From Phytopseudomonas daroniae (GTDB lineage: Bacteria > Pseudomonadota > Gammaproteobacteria > Pseudomonadales > Pseudomonadaceae), in contig NZ_QJUI01000019.1 in the NCBI RefSeq assembly GCF_004327285.1, positions 1 to 64,000 of the forward strand: a stretch of 64,000 nucleotides of DNA. The letters run 5' to 3'. The first letter of the stretch is position 1; every line of letters starts with the position of its first letter. The notes beneath the pieces were generated by a model. That model was given only the letters and a program-made list of their open reading frames with translations, searched no databases and was not told where the DNA came from. A program made the position numbers and the translations under genes. Of this stretch, positions 36,276 to 45,872 are shown piece by piece.

Positions 36276-37061
36276 ATGTCTTTCCCCTTCGAAATGGCCG
36301 TCGACCCCACGACGCTGCTACTGCTCGCCCTGGTCGCCTTCATCGCCGGGTTCATCGACGCCATCGCCGGGGGCGGCGGCTTGCTGACCATTCCTGCCCT
36401 GCTCACCACCGGCCTGCCACCACACCTGGTGCTGGGCACCAGCAAACTCTGCGCCACGTTCGGCTCCGGCACCGCGGGATACGCCTTCTATCGGCGCAAG
36501 CTGTTCGCCCCGGCCAAGTGGCGCAACGCAATGATCGGCACCGCCATTGGTGCCATTACCGGGGCCGTACTGGTGCACTGGATGCCTGCCGAATGGCTCA
36601 ACCAGATGCTGCCGGTGGTGGTCTTCGCTTGCGGTCTCTATCTGCTGTTCGGAAAAACGCCCAGCGCACCGCTGGATGCCGATTTGCCTATCGCCAGGAA
36701 GCGTCAGTGGCCGCAAAGCCTCAGCCTGGGGTTTTACGATGGCGTGGCGGGTCCGGGAACCGGCGCATTCTGGACGGTCAGCACGCTGCTGCTGTACCCG
36801 CTGGATCTGGTTCGCGCGAGTGGCGTGGCACGCTCGATGAACTTCATCAGTAATGCCTGCGCGCTGGCGGTGTTTATCGCGGCCGGCCAGGTGGCCTGGG
36901 TACTGGGGCTGTGCATGGGCTTTTCGCTGATGGGCGGCGCCTTCCTTGGCGCGCGCACGGCGATTGGCGGTGGATCGAAGTTCATCCGCCCGGTGTTCAT
37001 CCTGGTGGTCTTGGGGCTGACTACGCGGCTAGTCTGGCAGCACTGGTTCACTGGCGCCTAA
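36276..37061 (+). CDS. TSUP family sulfite/organosulfur exporter (TauE/SafE-like)
   Basis: 261 residues, eight predicted helices in two similar halves. FIDAIAGGGGLLTIPALL in the first and a matching turn FYDGVAGPGTGAFWTV in the second are the TSUP hallmark. Family members export or import sulfite, sulfonates or similar anions. Its last 33 bases overlap the 3' end of the convergent nudC gene. Linkage to sulfite reductase elsewhere in the window is not close enough to infer function. Confidence 0.92.
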   Translation: MSFPFEMAVDPTTLLLLALVAFIAGFIDAIAGGGGLLTIPALLTTGLPPHLVLGTSKLCATFGSGTAGYAFYRRKLFAPAKWRNAMIGTAIGAITGAVLVHWMPAEWLNQMLPVVVFACGLYLLFGKTPSAPLDADLPIARKRQWPQSLSLGFYDGVAGPGTGAFWTVSTLLLYPLDLVRASGVARSMNFISNACALAVFIAAGQVAWVLGLCMGFSLMGGAFLGARTAIGGGSKFIRPVFILVVLGLTTRLVWQHWFTGA

Positions 37062-37859
37062 GCGGCGCGCCACATAGAGATCGATCAGGTAACGGGCGAT
37101 GGATCGAGACGCGGGCAGAGGCGGCAACTCGTGTATGGAGAACCAGCGCGCGTCTTCGATCTCCTCTTCCTGCCTGACGATCTCACCACCGGCATAGCGG
37201 GCATGGAAGCCCAGCATCAGAGAGTGCGGAAACGGCCAGTTCTGGCTGCCCTGGTACTCGATGTCGCAAACCTCCACGCCCACTTCTTCGCGCACTTCCC
37301 GCGCGACGCACTGCTCCACCGACTCGCCGGGCTCGACGAAGCCGGCCAGGGTGCTGTAGACACCGGTGACGAAGCGCGGTGAGCGGGCCAGGAGAACCTC
37401 GTCGCCACGGGTGACCAACACGATCATGCTCGGCGACAAACGCGGGTACTGGCGCAGATTACAGCGCGGGCAATGCATCGCGCGCTCGCCAGCGACCGCT
37501 TCCATCGCAGTGGCACAGCCACCGCAGAAACGGTTGTCACTGGCCCAGGTGCCGATCTGTGCTGCATAGCCAAGCATCTGGAACAGCTCGGCATCACCTT
37601 CCAGCATGACCTGGCGCAGTCCCTGCCAACTGCATCCCGGCAGCTCGGCCTTGTGCTCCAGTTCCAGAAGATAGAGCGGCTCGCCACGAAATTGTCCCAG
37701 GCCGTGCTCGGCAATCACCGGCAGCCCCTGATTCTTCAACCAGTCTCGGGGAAACAGCAGGCCATTGGCATCGGCCAGAAAATGCTGACGGTGGTGAGCC
37801 AGTACCAGGCCGCCAGGCTGTCGGCAATCGAGCAACTCGGGCAGCCAGCGTTGGAGCAT
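37029..37859 (-). CDS. nudC: NADH pyrophosphatase / NAD-RNA decapping enzyme NudC
   Basis: 276 residues. Zinc ligands C-G-G-C and C-P-R-C lie in the middle, followed by the Nudix box (GFVEPGESVEQCVAREVREEVG). NudC hydrolyses NAD(H) to NMN(H) plus AMP and removes NAD caps from RNA. The C-terminal conserved segment (QNWPFPHSLMLGF) is the SQPWPFPxS-like motif. Its ATG shares a base with the fimL stop (TGATG), so it is translationally coupled to fimL. Confidence 0.94.
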   Translation of the reverse strand: MLQRWLPELLDCRQPGGLVLAHHRQHFLADANGLLFPRDWLKNQGLPVIAEHGLGQFRGEPLYLLELEHKAELPGCSWQGLRQVMLEGDAELFQMLGYAAQIGTWASDNRFCGGCATAMEAVAGERAMHCPRCNLRQYPRLSPSMIVLVTRGDEVLLARSPRFVTGVYSTLAGFVEPGESVEQCVAREVREEVGVEVCDIEYQGSQNWPFPHSLMLGFHARYAGGEIVRQEEEIEDARWFSIHELPPLPASRSIARYLIDLYVARRLGASEPVLPD

Positions 37860-39517
37860 CAGGCCGCCACCTCTAGACCCAGGGCGCGCACGCTCTCGGC
37901 GGCCAGATCCAGCACGCTCGGCTGTGCCAGCTCGGTATCGGCCTCCAGGTAATATTCAAGGCTGCTCAGCGCATCGGCGAGCACCTCCAGGCGGGCCTCG
38001 GCAGGCATCTGCTCGGCATCGAGCATCTGCGTCTGGATATAGTCAGCACAGGCGCCGACCAACGCCGCCGCACGCTCCTGGCCGAGAAACCACAGGCCGC
38101 CACGCACCGCCTGCAGGCTGAATGGCACGTTGGACAGGTGCATGCGATCGCCAGCCGCTTCGAGGTAAGCGGTGATCGCACGCTTGGCCAGGGCCAGGCC
38201 GGCTCGTGCTTCGTCCAGCACCACGACTCGCGCTTCGAAGAGCTGATGCTGAGCGAAGGTGCAAGTCTCCGGCTCCGGGCGTGGCGTGGTCACTCGTTCG
38301 CCACGCTCGAGCGTCGCGACCATGCCTTCGACATAGAGCACGGCATCCGCCAGGGTGATCAACTCATCTGGCTCGGCCGCAGCGCCCTCGCACCAGCCGG
38401 CGACAGTGGACAACTGGTTGGCCAGGGAGTTGCCGGCAGAGCTCAGGCCGACCATGGCCAGTGTCTTGCTCAGCTTGCCCAGCAGAGCATGCAGGCTGGT
38501 CAATCCATCCTCCTGCAAGGTGCCGCGTTCGATCAGATCGAGCAGATCCTTGACGCTGGCCAGCTCCTCGCGAATGGCCGAGCTCAGCGAACGCATCACG
38601 GCCTTGCCGGGCCCGGAGAGACGCTGATATTCCTCTTCCAGCAGGTGATCGGTGAACGGCAGCGCGGTGATACCGAACAACTCGCGTACCTCACCAGCCA
38701 GCGCCCCTCGGCCACCGGATAGTGCCACCAGATACAACAATTCCTTGAGCAGGCTGCGTGGCGGCTCGTACGCGCCATTGACGAGCATCTGCCGCAATTC
38801 CCGGTCGATCCGCGAGAACAGTTGCTTGCGCGATTTGCGCGGCAATAGCTGGCCATCGTTCTGCGCCTCGAGGGCCGCCGCACTCAGCCAGCACAGACGA
38901 CCACGCGGCTCGTTGGCGAACAGCCCGTCAAGACGCTTCATCGCCCGCCCCATCAGCTTCATGCTGGCTGCGGGATTCTGTTCGCGAATGAAGCCAAGCA
39001 GCCCCACCTGGTACATCTGTCGCAGGCGGCGACCTTCATTTTCCTTGGCGGCTGCGTCCAGAGCCGGCGGGATCATGCGCGGCCTGGTCTGATCGAGTCG
39101 TACGCTGAAGAAGAAACTTTCCGGCAATGGCGGCTGCTTACAGGCCTGGCGCAGATCATTGATCGCCGGCAGCAGCAGTTCGGGCATTTCCTGGCGATGC
39201 ACGTCCAGGCTTTCGAGGTAACGGCGCAGCACGTGCAGAGCATTGCTCAGCGCCGCCAACTGGATGTCACGCTCCGAACCCACGCCTGCGGGAATATCGG
39301 TGGCCTGATCGAGCACTTCCTGGGCGAGCAACTCGGCACCGGTGAGTTCAATCAGGTTGAGCGTGCCGCGCACCTGTTGAAGATTGTCCACGGCTTGCTG
39401 CAGCAAGCCGCCGTTATTGCGCTCGACGATAAACTGCTCGAGGCTCGCTTCGGCCTCTTCGATCGTGGCGAACAGTTCGTCGCGAACCAGCCCCAGTGAC
39501 GATGCTCCAGAAACCAT
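37859..39517 (-). CDS. fimL: FimL, pseudo-Hpt regulator of type IV pili and cAMP
   Basis: 552 residues, similar in length and position to P. aeruginosa FimL, which resembles the N-terminal part of the Chp chemosensory kinase ChpA. The first Hpt-like helix reads LQQVRGTLNLIELTG; where a histidine kinase Hpt would place its phospho-accepting His, this protein has Gln47, so it cannot relay phosphate there. FimL is known to link the Pil-Chp system, FimV, and adenylate cyclase CyaB to Vfr-dependent virulence. No Chp cluster is adjacent, and the gene overlaps nudC. Confidence 0.88.
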   Translation of the reverse strand: MVSGASSLGLVRDELFATIEEAEASLEQFIVERNNGGLLQQAVDNLQQVRGTLNLIELTGAELLAQEVLDQATDIPAGVGSERDIQLAALSNALHVLRRYLESLDVHRQEMPELLLPAINDLRQACKQPPLPESFFFSVRLDQTRPRMIPPALDAAAKENEGRRLRQMYQVGLLGFIREQNPAASMKLMGRAMKRLDGLFANEPRGRLCWLSAAALEAQNDGQLLPRKSRKQLFSRIDRELRQMLVNGAYEPPRSLLKELLYLVALSGGRGALAGEVRELFGITALPFTDHLLEEEYQRLSGPGKAVMRSLSSAIREELASVKDLLDLIERGTLQEDGLTSLHALLGKLSKTLAMVGLSSAGNSLANQLSTVAGWCEGAAAEPDELITLADAVLYVEGMVATLERGERVTTPRPEPETCTFAQHQLFEARVVVLDEARAGLALAKRAITAYLEAAGDRMHLSNVPFSLQAVRGGLWFLGQERAAALVGACADYIQTQMLDAEQMPAEARLEVLADALSSLEYYLEADTELAQPSVLDLAAESVRALGLEVAA

Positions 39518-39555
39518 TCGCTATTGTGCCTCCCGCACAGGTGATAAAGCCGCAA

Positions 39556-40368
39556 TCAATCAGCGAACTCGGGGTTCTGCTTACTCATATGGGCCGCCAT
39601 GGCCACACGCAGATCGGCGGATTGCAGCATGGCGGCATTCCAGGTCGCGACGTACTCGAGCCCGTCGTCGACGCGATGATCGCGCATATAGCGGATCATT
39701 TCCTTGGTGCCGCGCACGGCAACCGGAGATTTTGCGGCGATCACCCGAGCAATGTCCATCACGCCAGCGAGCAGTACATCGAAATCGCTGAACACCTGAT
39801 TGACCAGACCGATCTCACGGGCCTCTGCGGCGCCGACGGTACGGCCAGTGAACGCCAGTTCGCGAAGCATGCCGTCGCCGATGATGCGCGGCAGACGCTG
39901 CAAGGTGCCAACATCGGCGGCCATGCCGATATCGATCTCCTTGATGGCGAACTGGGCATCCTCGGCGCAATAACGCATGTCGCAGGCCGACACCAGGTCG
40001 ATGGCACCCCCCAGGCAATAACCATGAATTGCTGCCAGCACCGGCTTGCGGCACTGATCGACGGCCTTGAACGAGGCCTGCAGTTCGAGAATCTTGCGCC
40101 GCAGCGTCTGTGCGTTGCGCCCCACGTCCTTGCCCAGCTGAGTACCGACCTGCGCCAGCAGGCTGAGGTCGATACCCGAGGAAAAGTGTCGCCCGGCGCC
40201 GGACAGCACCACAGCCCTGATCTCATCCGTCTCGTCGACCCAGCGGAAAATCTCGATGATTTCCGTCCAGAACGCAGCGTTCATGGCATTGATCTTGTCC
40301 GGACGGTTGATCACCACATGGGCGACCTTGTCCACCAACTCGACACGAAAAGCCTGGTACTCGGACAT
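39556..40368 (-). CDS. Crotonase-family delta3,5-delta2,4-dienoyl-CoA isomerase-like enzyme
   Basis: 270 residues from the ATG at 40368 (MSEYQAFRVE), with GAGG nine bases before. Oxyanion loops GAGRHFSSGIDLSLL and YCLGGAIDLVSACDMRYC and the segment KEIDIGMAADVGTLQRLP match the dienoyl-CoA isomerase subgroup, whose catalytic acids sit in KE and AAD. These enzymes help oxidise unsaturated fatty acids with odd-position double bonds. No beta-oxidation genes are adjacent. Confidence 0.9.
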   Translation of the reverse strand: MSEYQAFRVELVDKVAHVVINRPDKINAMNAAFWTEIIEIFRWVDETDEIRAVVLSGAGRHFSSGIDLSLLAQVGTQLGKDVGRNAQTLRRKILELQASFKAVDQCRKPVLAAIHGYCLGGAIDLVSACDMRYCAEDAQFAIKEIDIGMAADVGTLQRLPRIIGDGMLRELAFTGRTVGAAEAREIGLVNQVFSDFDVLLAGVMDIARVIAAKSPVAVRGTKEMIRYMRDHRVDDGLEYVATWNAAMLQSADLRVAMAAHMSKQNPEFAD

Positions 40369-40557
40369 GGCGGTCATCCTCGGCAAGAAGCGCTGTGCGC
40401 TAGGAGTCTTCTTATGGCGGCTCAAACGCCCCCGTGGCGGCAGCTGCTTACAACCGCGCAACTATAGCAAGCAGCGCCTGAAAGTCGATCACGCCGGGTG
40501 TGACGTGCAGCACGCCTCGCCCAAGCGAATGTTCCAACATGACGCCTGTAACCGGGT

Positions 40558-42828
40558 TCACCCCTCGACGATGCAATCCACCGTGTAATAGCTGCCCTGC
40601 TCGCCCTCGTGACGCTGCAGCCCGTGCACGTCGGCATCGAAGCCTGGAAAGCGCTGCTCGAAGGCCTGGGCGAAGCGCAGATAGTCGATGATCGAGCGGG
40701 TTTCCGTGGTGAAGCGCTCGCCCGGCATGATCAGGGGGATGCCCGGCGGGTAAGGCACCAGCATCACCGCGGCGATGCGCCCCTGCACCTCATCGACCAG
40801 CACTTCTTCCACCTCGCCACGTACCAGCTGGTTATAGGCGTCAGCGGGTTTCAGGGCGATCTGTGGCAGCACTGTGTACATGCGCTTGAGCGATTTGGCC
40901 GTAGCGTTTTCCCGGTAGCAGTCATGCAGGGCATCGCACAGGTCGCGCAGGCCCATGCCCTGATAGCGACCAGAGCCTTCACGGGCGATGGAGGGCAATA
41001 CGGCGTTCAGTGGCAGGTTGGCGTCATAGCTGCGCTTGAATTCCAGCAACTCGGTCAGCAGCGTACTCCACTTGCCCTTGGTGATACCCATGGAGAACAG
41101 CACCAGGAACGAGTACAGGCCAGTCTTCTCGACCACTAGGCCGCGCTCCCAGAGGAATTTGCTGACCACCGCCGCGGGAATACCGCGCTCATCGAGGCGT
41201 CCGCCTGCGGTCAGGCCGGGCATCACCAGGGTCACCTTGATCGGGTCGAGCAGTACGTAGTCCTCAGCCACATCGCCGAAACCATGCCAGTCGGCCTCTG
41301 GCTGCAGCAGCCAGTCCGGCGTCGACACGTCGTCGGCACCTTCGGTCTGCGGTGGCTGCCAGATGCTGAACCACCAATCCTCGCTGCTCAGACTCTGGCC
41401 GAGATTGGCCAGCGCGCGGCGGAAACTCAGGGCTTCGTCGAAGGTTTCCTGGATCAACGAACGCCCCGCCGGCCCCTCCATCATCGCCGAAGCCACGTCC
41501 AGCGAGGCGATGATGCCGTACTGCGGCGAAGTGGAGATATGCATCATGAACGCTTCGTTGAAGCGGTCACGGTCGAGCTTGCGCACGCCGGTGCCCGCGC
41601 TACCATCCTGCACGTGAATCATCGACGCCTGGCTGAAGGCCGCCAGCAGCTTGTGAGTCGAATGGGTGGTGAACACCATGGGGCCACCCGCCTCACGGGT
41701 GGTGCCCATGCCGTAACGGCCGGCGTAGAACTCGTGGAAGGCGGCGTAGGCGTACCAGGCTTCGTCGAAATGCAGGACTTCTACCGAATCGCCGAGGGTA
41801 CGTTTGATCAGCTCGGCGTTGTAGCACAGCCCGTCGTAGGTCGAGTTGGTCACTACCGCCAGCTTGACCTTGGGCTCACGACCGCGCGCCAGGGGGCTGG
41901 CATCGATCTTGGCCTGGATCGACTCGCGGGAGAACTCGCTCAGCGGAATCGGCCCGATGATACCCAGCTCGTTGCGTTCCGGGGACAGGTACAGCGGAAT
42001 GGCACCGGTCATGATGATCGCGTGGAGGATCGACTTGTGGCAGTTGCGATCCACCAGCACCAGGTCGTCGCGGCCGACCATCGAATGCCAGACGATCTTG
42101 TTGGCGGTCGAGGTGCCATTGATCACGAAGTAGGTGTGGTCGGCGCCAAAATTGCGCGCAGCGCGCTCCTCGGCGGCGGCCAGCGGGCCGGTGTGGTCGA
42201 GCAGCGAGCCCAGTTCGGGCACCGATACCGAAAGGTCGGAACGCAGGGTGTTCTCACCGAAGAACTGGTGGAATGCCTGCCCTACCGGGCTCTTGCGATA
42301 GGCCACGCCACCGCCGTGGCCCGGTGTATGCCAGGAGTAATTGGACTGTGAGGTGTGCTGCACCAGCGCCTTGAAGAATGGCGGCAGCAGGCCGTCGAGG
42401 TAATTACGTGCGGCCCGTGCCACCTGTCGGGCCAGAAACGGCACGGTGTCCTCGAACAGATAGAGGATGCCGCGCAACTGGTTGAGGTCGGCCATGGCTT
42501 CGGCCGGCGCGTTCTCGATGGTGACCTGCTCGCCCAACGCGAAGATCGGCAGTTGCGGCGCACGCCGGCGGGCGATGCGAATCAGCTCGACCATATCCTG
42601 CAGCAAATGGCGATTTTCCCCGGCACCCTCGGCAGCGACCAGGATACAGGCCAGGCCATGATGGGTCGAGGCGACGATATGCCCTTCCGCCGAGCTGGCG
42701 GTGGAGAGGATGGTGAAACCGTCCTGTTCCAGTTCCTGGGCGATGGCTCGTACCCGCTCACCGGCCACGGTATCGGCCTTGATATCACGATGAACGATGA
42801 GTACGGGGAACTTGAGGTCTTTGTACAT
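40558..42828 (-). CDS. ldcA: Lysine decarboxylase (Orn/Lys/Arg decarboxylase family)
   Basis: 756 residues. An N-terminal receiver-like wing domain (about 1-130) precedes the PLP-binding core, where Lys393 in STHKLLAAFSQ forms the Schiff base, and a C-terminal domain. HTPGHGGGVAYRKSPVG and the FDEAWYAY stretch are conserved in acid-inducible-type decarboxylases. The P. aeruginosa orthologue LdcA acts on lysine, making cadaverine, and contributes to polyamine metabolism. Lysine specificity here is inferred from synteny. No antiporter gene is linked. Confidence 0.88.
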   Translation of the reverse strand: MYKDLKFPVLIVHRDIKADTVAGERVRAIAQELEQDGFTILSTASSAEGHIVASTHHGLACILVAAEGAGENRHLLQDMVELIRIARRRAPQLPIFALGEQVTIENAPAEAMADLNQLRGILYLFEDTVPFLARQVARAARNYLDGLLPPFFKALVQHTSQSNYSWHTPGHGGGVAYRKSPVGQAFHQFFGENTLRSDLSVSVPELGSLLDHTGPLAAAEERAARNFGADHTYFVINGTSTANKIVWHSMVGRDDLVLVDRNCHKSILHAIIMTGAIPLYLSPERNELGIIGPIPLSEFSRESIQAKIDASPLARGREPKVKLAVVTNSTYDGLCYNAELIKRTLGDSVEVLHFDEAWYAYAAFHEFYAGRYGMGTTREAGGPMVFTTHSTHKLLAAFSQASMIHVQDGSAGTGVRKLDRDRFNEAFMMHISTSPQYGIIASLDVASAMMEGPAGRSLIQETFDEALSFRRALANLGQSLSSEDWWFSIWQPPQTEGADDVSTPDWLLQPEADWHGFGDVAEDYVLLDPIKVTLVMPGLTAGGRLDERGIPAAVVSKFLWERGLVVEKTGLYSFLVLFSMGITKGKWSTLLTELLEFKRSYDANLPLNAVLPSIAREGSGRYQGMGLRDLCDALHDCYRENATAKSLKRMYTVLPQIALKPADAYNQLVRGEVEEVLVDEVQGRIAAVMLVPYPPGIPLIMPGERFTTETRSIIDYLRFAQAFEQRFPGFDADVHGLQRHEGEQGSYYTVDCIVEG

Positions 42829-42943
42829 CAGCTACACCTGAGGTCATACGGGATTGGCCCGCTGTGTCCTCAGGGTAGAGGCTCGCCGGAAAGGACGGAA
42901 CCCCTCGCAGGCGGAGCTATACGAAAAGGTCGCAATTCGCTGC

Positions 42944-43687
42944 TCAGGAGGCGGAAGTGCCCTGCTCCAGCTGAGCCCACAACGCCGGGGCGCCAGCGGA
43001 TTTCTCGATCGCGGCCAGGCGCGCGGCATGCGCCGCCAGGTCTTCGGCACTGGCGGCGATCACTGCGCCTCGTGCCCGATCGGCCGGCAAACGGCGAATC
43101 GGCGTCGGCTGCTGACGACCATTGCCGTCGCCCTCCGAGCCATCGCCCGCCAGGGACAGATTGGTCTGCCCACCGGTCATCGCCAGGTAGACGTCGGCGA
43201 GAATCTCCGAGTCGAGCAAGGCGCCGTGCAGTTCACGGCCAGAGTTGTCTACGCCGTAGCGCTTGCACAGCGCATCGAGGCTGTTGCGCTGACCCGGATG
43301 ACGCTCGCGGGCCATCTGCAGGCTATCGAGCACGTCGCAGTAGGAAGCGAGATCCGCCCGCTCGTGCTGACCGATCAGGGCGAACTCATTGTTGAGGAAG
43401 CCCACGTCGAACGGCGCGTTGTGGATGATCAGTTGTGCGCCTTTGATGAACTCGTAGAACTCGTCGGCGACTTCCTTGAAGCGCGGCTTGTCCTTGAGGT
43501 CTTCGCTGGTGATACCGTGAACCGCGATGGCGCCTTCGTCGATGTCACGATCCGGCTGCAGGTACACGTGGAAATGGCGCCCGGTCAGGCGACGGCCCTC
43601 GACTTCGACGCAGCCGATCTCGATGACCCGGTGGCCATCGCTCACCGGCATACCGGTGGTTTCAGTATCCAGTACGACTCTACGCAC
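42944..43687 (-). CDS. dnaQ: DNA polymerase III epsilon subunit (DnaQ), proofreading exonuclease
   Basis: 247 residues. The DEDDh exonuclease motifs are VLDTETTGM (Exo I), HNAPFDVGFLNNEF (Exo II) and the H-x5-D of HGALLDSEILADVY (Exo III). The start is GTG at 43687, 7 bases inside the end of rnhA. The C-terminal tail (about 180-247) should bind the alpha subunit. In Pseudomonas dnaQ lies in the same direction as rnhA, whereas in E. coli they diverge. Confidence 0.96.
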   Translation of the reverse strand: MRRVVLDTETTGMPVSDGHRVIEIGCVEVEGRRLTGRHFHVYLQPDRDIDEGAIAVHGITSEDLKDKPRFKEVADEFYEFIKGAQLIIHNAPFDVGFLNNEFALIGQHERADLASYCDVLDSLQMARERHPGQRNSLDALCKRYGVDNSGRELHGALLDSEILADVYLAMTGGQTNLSLAGDGSEGDGNGRQQPTPIRRLPADRARGAVIAASAEDLAAHAARLAAIEKSAGAPALWAQLEQGTSAS

Positions 43688-44132
43688 GCTTCATGCTCCT
43701 GATGTCTTCGACGCCGCGGTTGGCCAGTTGATCCGCTCGCTCATTGCCGGGGTGGCCGATATGGCCGCGCACCCATTGCCAGGTCACGTTGTGTCGGCTG
43801 ACCTGCTCGTCCAGTTGCTGCCACAGGTCGGCATTCTTCACGGGTTCTTTCGCGGCGGTTTTCCAGCCACGCTTCTTCCAGTTGGGCATCCATTCCTGGA
43901 TCCCCTTCATGACGTACTGCGAGTCAGTGACCAGGCGCACGTCACAGGGGCGTTTCAGTTCGGCCAGGCCGCGAATCGCGCCCATCAGCTCCATGCGGTT
44001 GTTGGTGGTCACGGCCTCACCGCCCCACAACTCCTTCTCCACACCCTGGAATACCAGTAATGCGCCCCAGCCACCGACGCCAGGATTGCCCTTGCAGGCA
44101 CCGTCGGTGTAAAGCTCAACTTGTTCGGACAT
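43680..44132 (-). CDS. rnhA: Ribonuclease HI
   Basis: 150 residues. Active-site acids Asp10 (LYTDGACKGNPG), Glu48 (NNRMELMGAI) and Asp70 (LVTDSQYVMKG) line up exactly with E. coli RNase HI, and the VRGHIGHPGNERAD region supplies the late His and Asp. It removes RNA from RNA-DNA hybrids. The gene overlaps dnaQ by 8 bases and shares its transcript. Confidence 0.97.
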   Translation of the reverse strand: MSEQVELYTDGACKGNPGVGGWGALLVFQGVEKELWGGEAVTTNNRMELMGAIRGLAELKRPCDVRLVTDSQYVMKGIQEWMPNWKKRGWKTAAKEPVKNADLWQQLDEQVSRHNVTWQWVRGHIGHPGNERADQLANRGVEDIRSMKRA

Positions 44133-44162
44133 GCAGCGCCTTTATCTATCGATGTTGCCGGC

Positions 44163-44924
44163 TCAGGACGCTTCGCTATCGCGACGGCTGACCTTGGCTA
44201 CCGGCATGGGCACCAGCTTGCCCATCGGTTCGCGACGGGACTGGCGCAGTGGACGCAGGCCGACCACCAGCTTGCGCGCCACCAATACGTAAAAACCACC
44301 ACCCGGCGACTGCCAGGCGCCGCCCCAGCGTTCCAGGGGCCCCAGCCGAGCCTGCCAGGCAGCGGAAGCAAGCGGCGGACGATAACATCCGAAGCGCCGT
44401 TTCTCCAGCGCGAAGCCGAGCAGGTTGAGCCAGTCGCCAAGACGCCCGGGGGCGATGCAGCGTGCGTCGTGAAGGATGTCATGGGCGAACAGATGGCGTA
44501 CCCCCCAGGCACTCAGCGGGTTGATGCCAACCACCAGCAGATGCCCGCCCGGGCGCACGCTGCGCGCGGCTTCCCGCAACAGGCCATGGGGCGACTGGCA
44601 GAAGTCCAGGCCGTGCTGCAGCACCACCACATCGGCAGCATGCTCGACCAGCGGCCAGGACTGTTCCTCGCAAACGATCTCGACCCCCTCGAAGGGCGCG
44701 CCAAGGCGCACGCTGCGTTGAATCTGCCGGGTCTCGATAGAGGTTTCGGCACAAGGGCCGTAATGCACCAGATAGCCGCCGAAGAAGCGTTCCAGCTCTT
44801 CATCCAGCAGGCGTTGCTCCTGTTCCAGCAGCAGACGCCCCAACGGGCTGGTGAACCACTGTCGGGCAGCACCGATTAGTTGGAGCCAATCGGCATCCGC
44901 CTGGGCAAAAGGATTGTCGCTCAT
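44163..44924 (-). CDS. Class I SAM-dependent methyltransferase family protein
   Basis: 253 residues from the ATG at 44924 (MSDNPFAQADADWLQ). It is a methyltransferase-11-like protein: after a helix-rich N-terminus, motif regions ADVVVLQHGLDFCQSP and GGHLLVVGINPLSAWG fit the SAM-binding fold, but the classic glycine-rich D/E-x-G-x-G loop is not evident, so activity is uncertain. It lies directly upstream of rnhA on the same strand and diverges from gloB, sharing a 74-base control region. Confidence 0.82.
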   Translation of the reverse strand: MSDNPFAQADADWLQLIGAARQWFTSPLGRLLLEQEQRLLDEELERFFGGYLVHYGPCAETSIETRQIQRSVRLGAPFEGVEIVCEEQSWPLVEHAADVVVLQHGLDFCQSPHGLLREAARSVRPGGHLLVVGINPLSAWGVRHLFAHDILHDARCIAPGRLGDWLNLLGFALEKRRFGCYRPPLASAAWQARLGPLERWGGAWQSPGGGFYVLVARKLVVGLRPLRQSRREPMGKLVPMPVAKVSRRDSEAS

Positions 44925-44998
44925 GGGAAATACCTGCGTAGCCATCTTCAACAATGACACCTAAGATGCACCTTTGTCCCCAGCTTGGCGACCACCTG

Positions 44999-45772
44999 AT
45001 GATCAAGATCGAAGCCCTGAGCGCATTTTCAGACAATTACATCTGGCTGTTGCAGGATGAGCAGCGCAAACGTGTCGCCGTAGTCGACCCCGGTGACGCG
45101 GCGCCTGTGCAGGCCTGGCTGCAGGCACATCCCGACTGGACGTTGAGCGACATTCTCATCACCCACCACCACCCCGACCATGTCGGTGGCGTCGAACAGT
45201 TGCGCCGCGAGACCGGTGCTCGCGTCTATGGCCCGGCTAAAGAGAACATCCCCGCCCGCGATCAGGCGCTGGTCGATGGCGAGCGTATAGAGGTACTTGG
45301 CCTGCCCCTGCAGGTGATCGACGTACCGGGCCATACCCTCGGCCATATCGCTTTCTACCAGGACGATCATCACTGGCTGTTCAGTGGCGACACCCTGTTC
45401 GCCGCTGGTTGCGGTCGACTGTTCGAGGGCACACCCGCGCAGATGCACCACTCGCTGCAACGCCTCGCCGCGCTGCCGGACAATACCCTTGTTTACTGCG
45501 CCCACGAATACACCCTGAGCAACCTGCGCTTCGCCCAGGCCGTCGAACCTGAGAACCCGGCTATCGCCGAGCGCCTGCGACAGGTCACCGAATGGCGCGA
45601 GCAAGGCCGTATCAGTCTGCCTTCGCAGCTACAACTGGAGCGCGCCACCAACCCGTTTCTGCGTGGCGCCGAAACATCGGTTAAAGAAATGATCGCCAGC
45701 CGCGAGGGGCGCACGATAGACGACGAGGCCGAGGTATTCGCAGCTCTACGTGCCTGGAAGGATCACTTCTGA
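44999..45772 (+). CDS. gloB: Hydroxyacylglutathione hydrolase (glyoxalase II)
   Basis: 257 residues from the ATG at 44999 (MIKIEALSAFSDNYIW), which matches family N-termini better than the longer frame at 44954. The two-metal site is T-H-H-H-P-D-H (55-61), with GHTLGH and the SGDTLF and HEYTLSN segments in order. The enzyme cleaves S-lactoylglutathione to lactate and glutathione, completing methylglyoxal detoxification. The typical C-terminal helix with substrate-binding residues is present. Upstream promoter region is only 74 bases. Confidence 0.95.
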   Translation: MIKIEALSAFSDNYIWLLQDEQRKRVAVVDPGDAAPVQAWLQAHPDWTLSDILITHHHPDHVGGVEQLRRETGARVYGPAKENIPARDQALVDGERIEVLGLPLQVIDVPGHTLGHIAFYQDDHHWLFSGDTLFAAGCGRLFEGTPAQMHHSLQRLAALPDNTLVYCAHEYTLSNLRFAQAVEPENPAIAERLRQVTEWREQGRISLPSQLQLERATNPFLRGAETSVKEMIASREGRTIDDEAEVFAALRAWKDHF

Positions 45773-45807
45773 AGCGCCGACTGGGCCGCAAAAACTCTGA
45801 TCAAAAC

Positions 45808-45836
45808 TTGACCACCCCTGGATCGGTTTCTAGAAT
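45808..45836 (+). promoter_or_regulatory. Sigma-70 promoter of mltD
   Basis: TTGACC (45808-45813), 17-base spacer, TAGAAT (45831-45836), about 35 bases before the mltD ATG. Near-consensus -35 and -10. Confidence 0.7.
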
Positions 45837-45872
45837 CCCCCGACTTTCGATCCAGGACGCCCCCACCAACCA

